Source: Chara braunii (taxonomy: Eukaryota; Streptophyta; Charophyceae; Charales; Characeae). From it: 31,672 nucleotides of DNA. Every line of letters begins with the position of its first letter. Positions within the stretch are counted from its first letter, which is position 1. The notes under the pieces are model-generated. The model worked only from the letters and a program-made list of their open reading frames with translations. It ran no database searches and was not told the origin of the DNA. This document shows, in pieces, positions 29,807 to 31,672 of the stretch. The stretch spans positions 113,039-144,710 of the forward strand of contig BFEA01000363.1 in assembly GCA_003427395.1 (NCBI GenBank). The letters run 5' to 3'. Both the position numbers and the translations under genes were made by a program.

Positions 29807-31141
29807 TTAAGCTACATCATCCTGTCCACGAAGTTCTCTCCTCCTTTCTTCCATTTTGAACACCTCCTCCTCATCAACAACAACGTCTTCATCAGGATAA
29901 AGCTTTGTCGTATTGTCAGACTGCGGTCTAACAACCATCAATTCATTCACATTTTTGTGGTCCCCCCTTCGGAAATGGCGGGTATTGCCGCAGTATGGAC
30001 ATGGCCGCATCAGAGCTTCAACCAATGCAAGCACCACCTCATGTAATCTGGTCTCATGTCGTTTATTTATGCTCGCAAGAGCATTCAATTCTCTTTTCAC
30101 ATTCTCCATCTCCTTCATAAACTGCACTGGGGAATGAGCATTAATGATATTTGTTAATAAAATCCTCAGGGTATACGTTTGTTGCTTGCAATTTGTCATC
30201 AAGGCAGTCGTCAGTCCCTGATCGCATTTAGTAGAGAAATGCTCCCTAAACAGAACGTTCATTAACTCTTCCTGCGTCCGTTTGTACAACTGTCCGAGAG
30301 TAACAACCGTGGTCCTTAACTGGCTATCGCTAACTGAAAACCTCATTGTGCTCTGCACCTCCAAGAGCGCATTTCTATATGCAAGCTCTAAACCAACCGT
30401 TCGCAATGATTGCAACATAGAAACTAAAGAGTTTTTTGGAAGCTCTTCCAAAGTTTCAACTAACGGAAGCTCAAACAAATCCGATGCAAAAGAAGGATCA
30501 ATAGATGGCAAGCCACCCACCGACAACAACTTTCTGACCCCACTCTCGGCTGCTTCACATCGTCGATGCAAAGATTCACACTCTTGCAACACATGGGGAT
30601 CAATTCTACCACTAAGATCAACAATTTGGTCAAGGAACCCATTTACAATGGCGGATTGCACCAAATGCCTAAATTGCTTGGCCATGTCCTCACCAACATC
30701 ACCCTCCTTTCTCACATCCGCAGCACCGGAACAAAAAGAATTTCTCACCTCCTCACTTCGTTTCCTTTCAATGAAACTTTCAACCACTGATTGTCCATTC
30801 AATTCGATTTTTCCAAACGCACTCCTAAGTGCAGCCAGCTCCATCTCCTTCTTCTTCAACATCTCAAGCAACTCCTCCTGGGTCCATCGAAGGCCTTCAT
30901 TGTCTGTCAAGTAGCGACCGCATTCTCTCTTCAACGCGGAATCATTCGAAACCTTACCTCGAACACCGTACGACACTTTACACCCAGGCTGAGGTTCACG
31001 CTGATCCTTCTCATGAATCTTCAGAGCCACAGTATACTCGTATCGTTCACGACATTCGTTAAAATATTTCTCTATTGTGACAACGTCGGCAAGGTAATCG
31101 CTGTGTACAGCGGATGCCTGTCCGTCTGCGGAGACCACCAT
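29807..31141 (-). CDS. Hypothetical 444-aa protein with coiled coil and CCHH zinc-knuckle-like C-terminus
   Basis: The longest undamaged frame in the window. It starts at ATG 31141-31139, after an in-frame TAA at 31174-31172, and ends with TAA after GQDDVA. No known family is recognised. Residues 83-115 (WTQEELLEMLKKKEMELAAL) look like a coiled coil, and 345-375 is a second helical segment. C381-x2-C384-x4-H389-x5-H395 (CPYCGNTRHFRRGDH) resembles a gag-type zinc knuckle with the last ligand shifted. The tail is acidic, then basic (PDEDVVVDEEEV, EERRRELRG). There is no signal peptide or membrane span. It lies on the same strand as the Helitron and 2.4 kb upstream of RepHel, so it may be a captured or element-encoded gene or a neighbouring host gene. 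An upstream exon is possible because TTTTTTC...CCGCAG resembles an acceptor at the start of the frame. Confidence 0.65.
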   Translation of the reverse strand: MVVSADGQASAVHSDYLADVVTIEKYFNECRERYEYTVALKIHEKDQREPQPGCKVSYGVRGKVSNDSALKRECGRYLTDNEGLRWTQEELLEMLKKKEMELAALRSAFGKIELNGQSVVESFIERKRSEEVRNSFCSGAADVRKEGDVGEDMAKQFRHLVQSAIVNGFLDQIVDLSGRIDPHVLQECESLHRRCEAAESGVRKLLSVGGLPSIDPSFASDLFELPLVETLEELPKNSLVSMLQSLRTVGLELAYRNALLEVQSTMRFSVSDSQLRTTVVTLGQLYKRTQEELMNVLFREHFSTKCDQGLTTALMTNCKQQTYTLRILLTNIINAHSPVQFMKEMENVKRELNALASINKRHETRLHEVVLALVEALMRPCPYCGNTRHFRRGDHKNVNELMVVRPQSDNTTKLYPDEDVVVDEEEVFKMEERRRELRGQDDVA

Positions 31142-31349
31142 GAAAAAACAATGAATATACTGGTAGCAAAATTAGATGATAGTCTAACTTGTATCATGAT
31201 CCATATTCCAATCTTCCCCCCCTCCTGCCTGCCTCCATGTTCTTTCAACCCTTACGTTCCATTCAGCGAAAAAAATAAAAAATCAATTGATCAATCCATC
31301 AATAGATGAAATTGATTGATTGATTCATTAATTGACAGAGAAAAAGACA

Positions 31350-31354
<5 letters not shown>
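31142..31354. other. Upstream flank of the 444-aa gene
   Basis: Non-coding, AT-rich, with an ATTGATTGATT/AATCAATTGATCAAT palindrome-like cluster at 31282-31325. No specific promoter element is assigned. Confidence 0.4.

Positions 31355-31397
<43 letters not shown>
31355..31397. repeat. (GA)n microsatellite
   Basis: About 21 pure GA units preceded by A-rich sequence. Confidence 0.97.
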
Positions 31398-31399
<2 letters not shown>

Positions 31400-31497
31400 C
31401 CCCTTACTGGTAATTGAAACTCATCCTCTAGACGTCTTACTGAAAAAATCAGGGATGGGCCCATACCTCAATCAAAGGGGCACAGCCCCAGACCCAC

Positions 31498-31645
31498 AGG
31501 TCTACGGCTGGCCTTTCAGAACAGGTCATGTATGGGTCCAGGTCAGCGCCCATCCAGAGGTCTAGGCCTGGAGTTTCATAACAGCCAGACGGACAGATAC
31601 GCAGACACACATACAGCAACCTATGTACGGGTCCAGGTCCGTGGT
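31498..31645. repeat. Direct repeats with period 60 bp at the right edge
   Basis: AGGTCTACGGCTGGCCTTTC at 31498 and AGGTCTAGGCCTGGAGTTTC at 31558 are followed by A-ACAG. TATGGGTCCAGGTC (31531) recurs as TACGGGTCCAGGTC (31626). The window ends shortly after, so the array may continue. Confidence 0.75.
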
Positions 31646-31672
31646 AAAAAAAAAAAAAATCACGTCTGGGCC

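Noticed and set aside
30282-30914. 210-aa plus-strand open frame
   Set aside because: Antisense to the 444-aa gene, Ser/Asn-rich, and without any domain; it is a shadow of the better-supported minus frame.
1-31672. tRNA, rRNA or snRNA genes
   Set aside because: I scanned for a T-arm GGTTCGA-type box with a matching acceptor stem and for conserved rRNA words and found none. A tRNAscan-SE run would settle it.

Overview
The window looks like repeat-rich nuclear DNA of a plant-lineage eukaryote (land plant or streptophyte alga). The evidence is a plant-type F-box/LRR gene of the FBW2/SKIP19 kind, spliced-looking reading frames, a plant-type LINE with a C-terminal zf-RVT domain, PIF/Harbinger transposase relics with a Myb/SANT-like partner, a RepHel Helitron, and many long dinucleotide and trinucleotide microsatellites. 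There is no operon-like organisation and no CRISPR, rRNA or recognisable tRNA gene. The species cannot be fixed from sequence alone.

Layout. (1) 1-2650: microsatellites and a minus-strand F-box/LRR gene whose apparent stop lies inside a perfect splice donor, so the visible frame is probably the first coding exon. Its 5' end carries a segmental duplication broken by a (CT)n tract. (2) 2690-8090: a decayed but nearly full-architecture LINE on the minus strand, read right to left: ORF1-like, endonuclease, reverse transcriptase, zf-RVT, 3' hairpin, A-tail. (3) 8100-13700: PIF/Harbinger-like territory with a broken transposase on plus, a Myb/SANT-like accessory protein relic on minus, and a 173-aa open frame of unknown function between them. 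(4) 13700-19160: a patchwork of a small LINE piece, short tandem duplications, a second and different Harbinger transposase relic, a 5'-truncated LINE on plus, and the 3' end of a minus-strand LINE inserted into it. A 9-base assembly gap follows. (5) 19263 to at least 27430: a Helitron on minus. Its 3' terminus is visible (two hairpins and CTAG, inserted in a (TA)n tract), as are a long RepHel pseudogene and a second reading frame joined to it by an apparent intron. (6) 27430-31672: non-coding DNA with a possible organelle-derived block, a 670-bp near-perfect inverted repeat, a minisatellite, and one intact 444-aa reading frame of unknown family.

The recognised mobile-element genes are inactivated. 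The Helitron keeps its HUH and two-tyrosine Rep motifs but has lost key helicase Walker A and Walker B residues and carries 13 in-frame stops. Many of the nonsense changes here look like C-to-T or G-to-A transitions, as expected for methylated, silenced transposons. The best places to look for something new are the intact 444-aa gene at 29807-31141, the spliced-on second frame of the Helitron at 20182-21497, and the long hairpin at 28776-29445.
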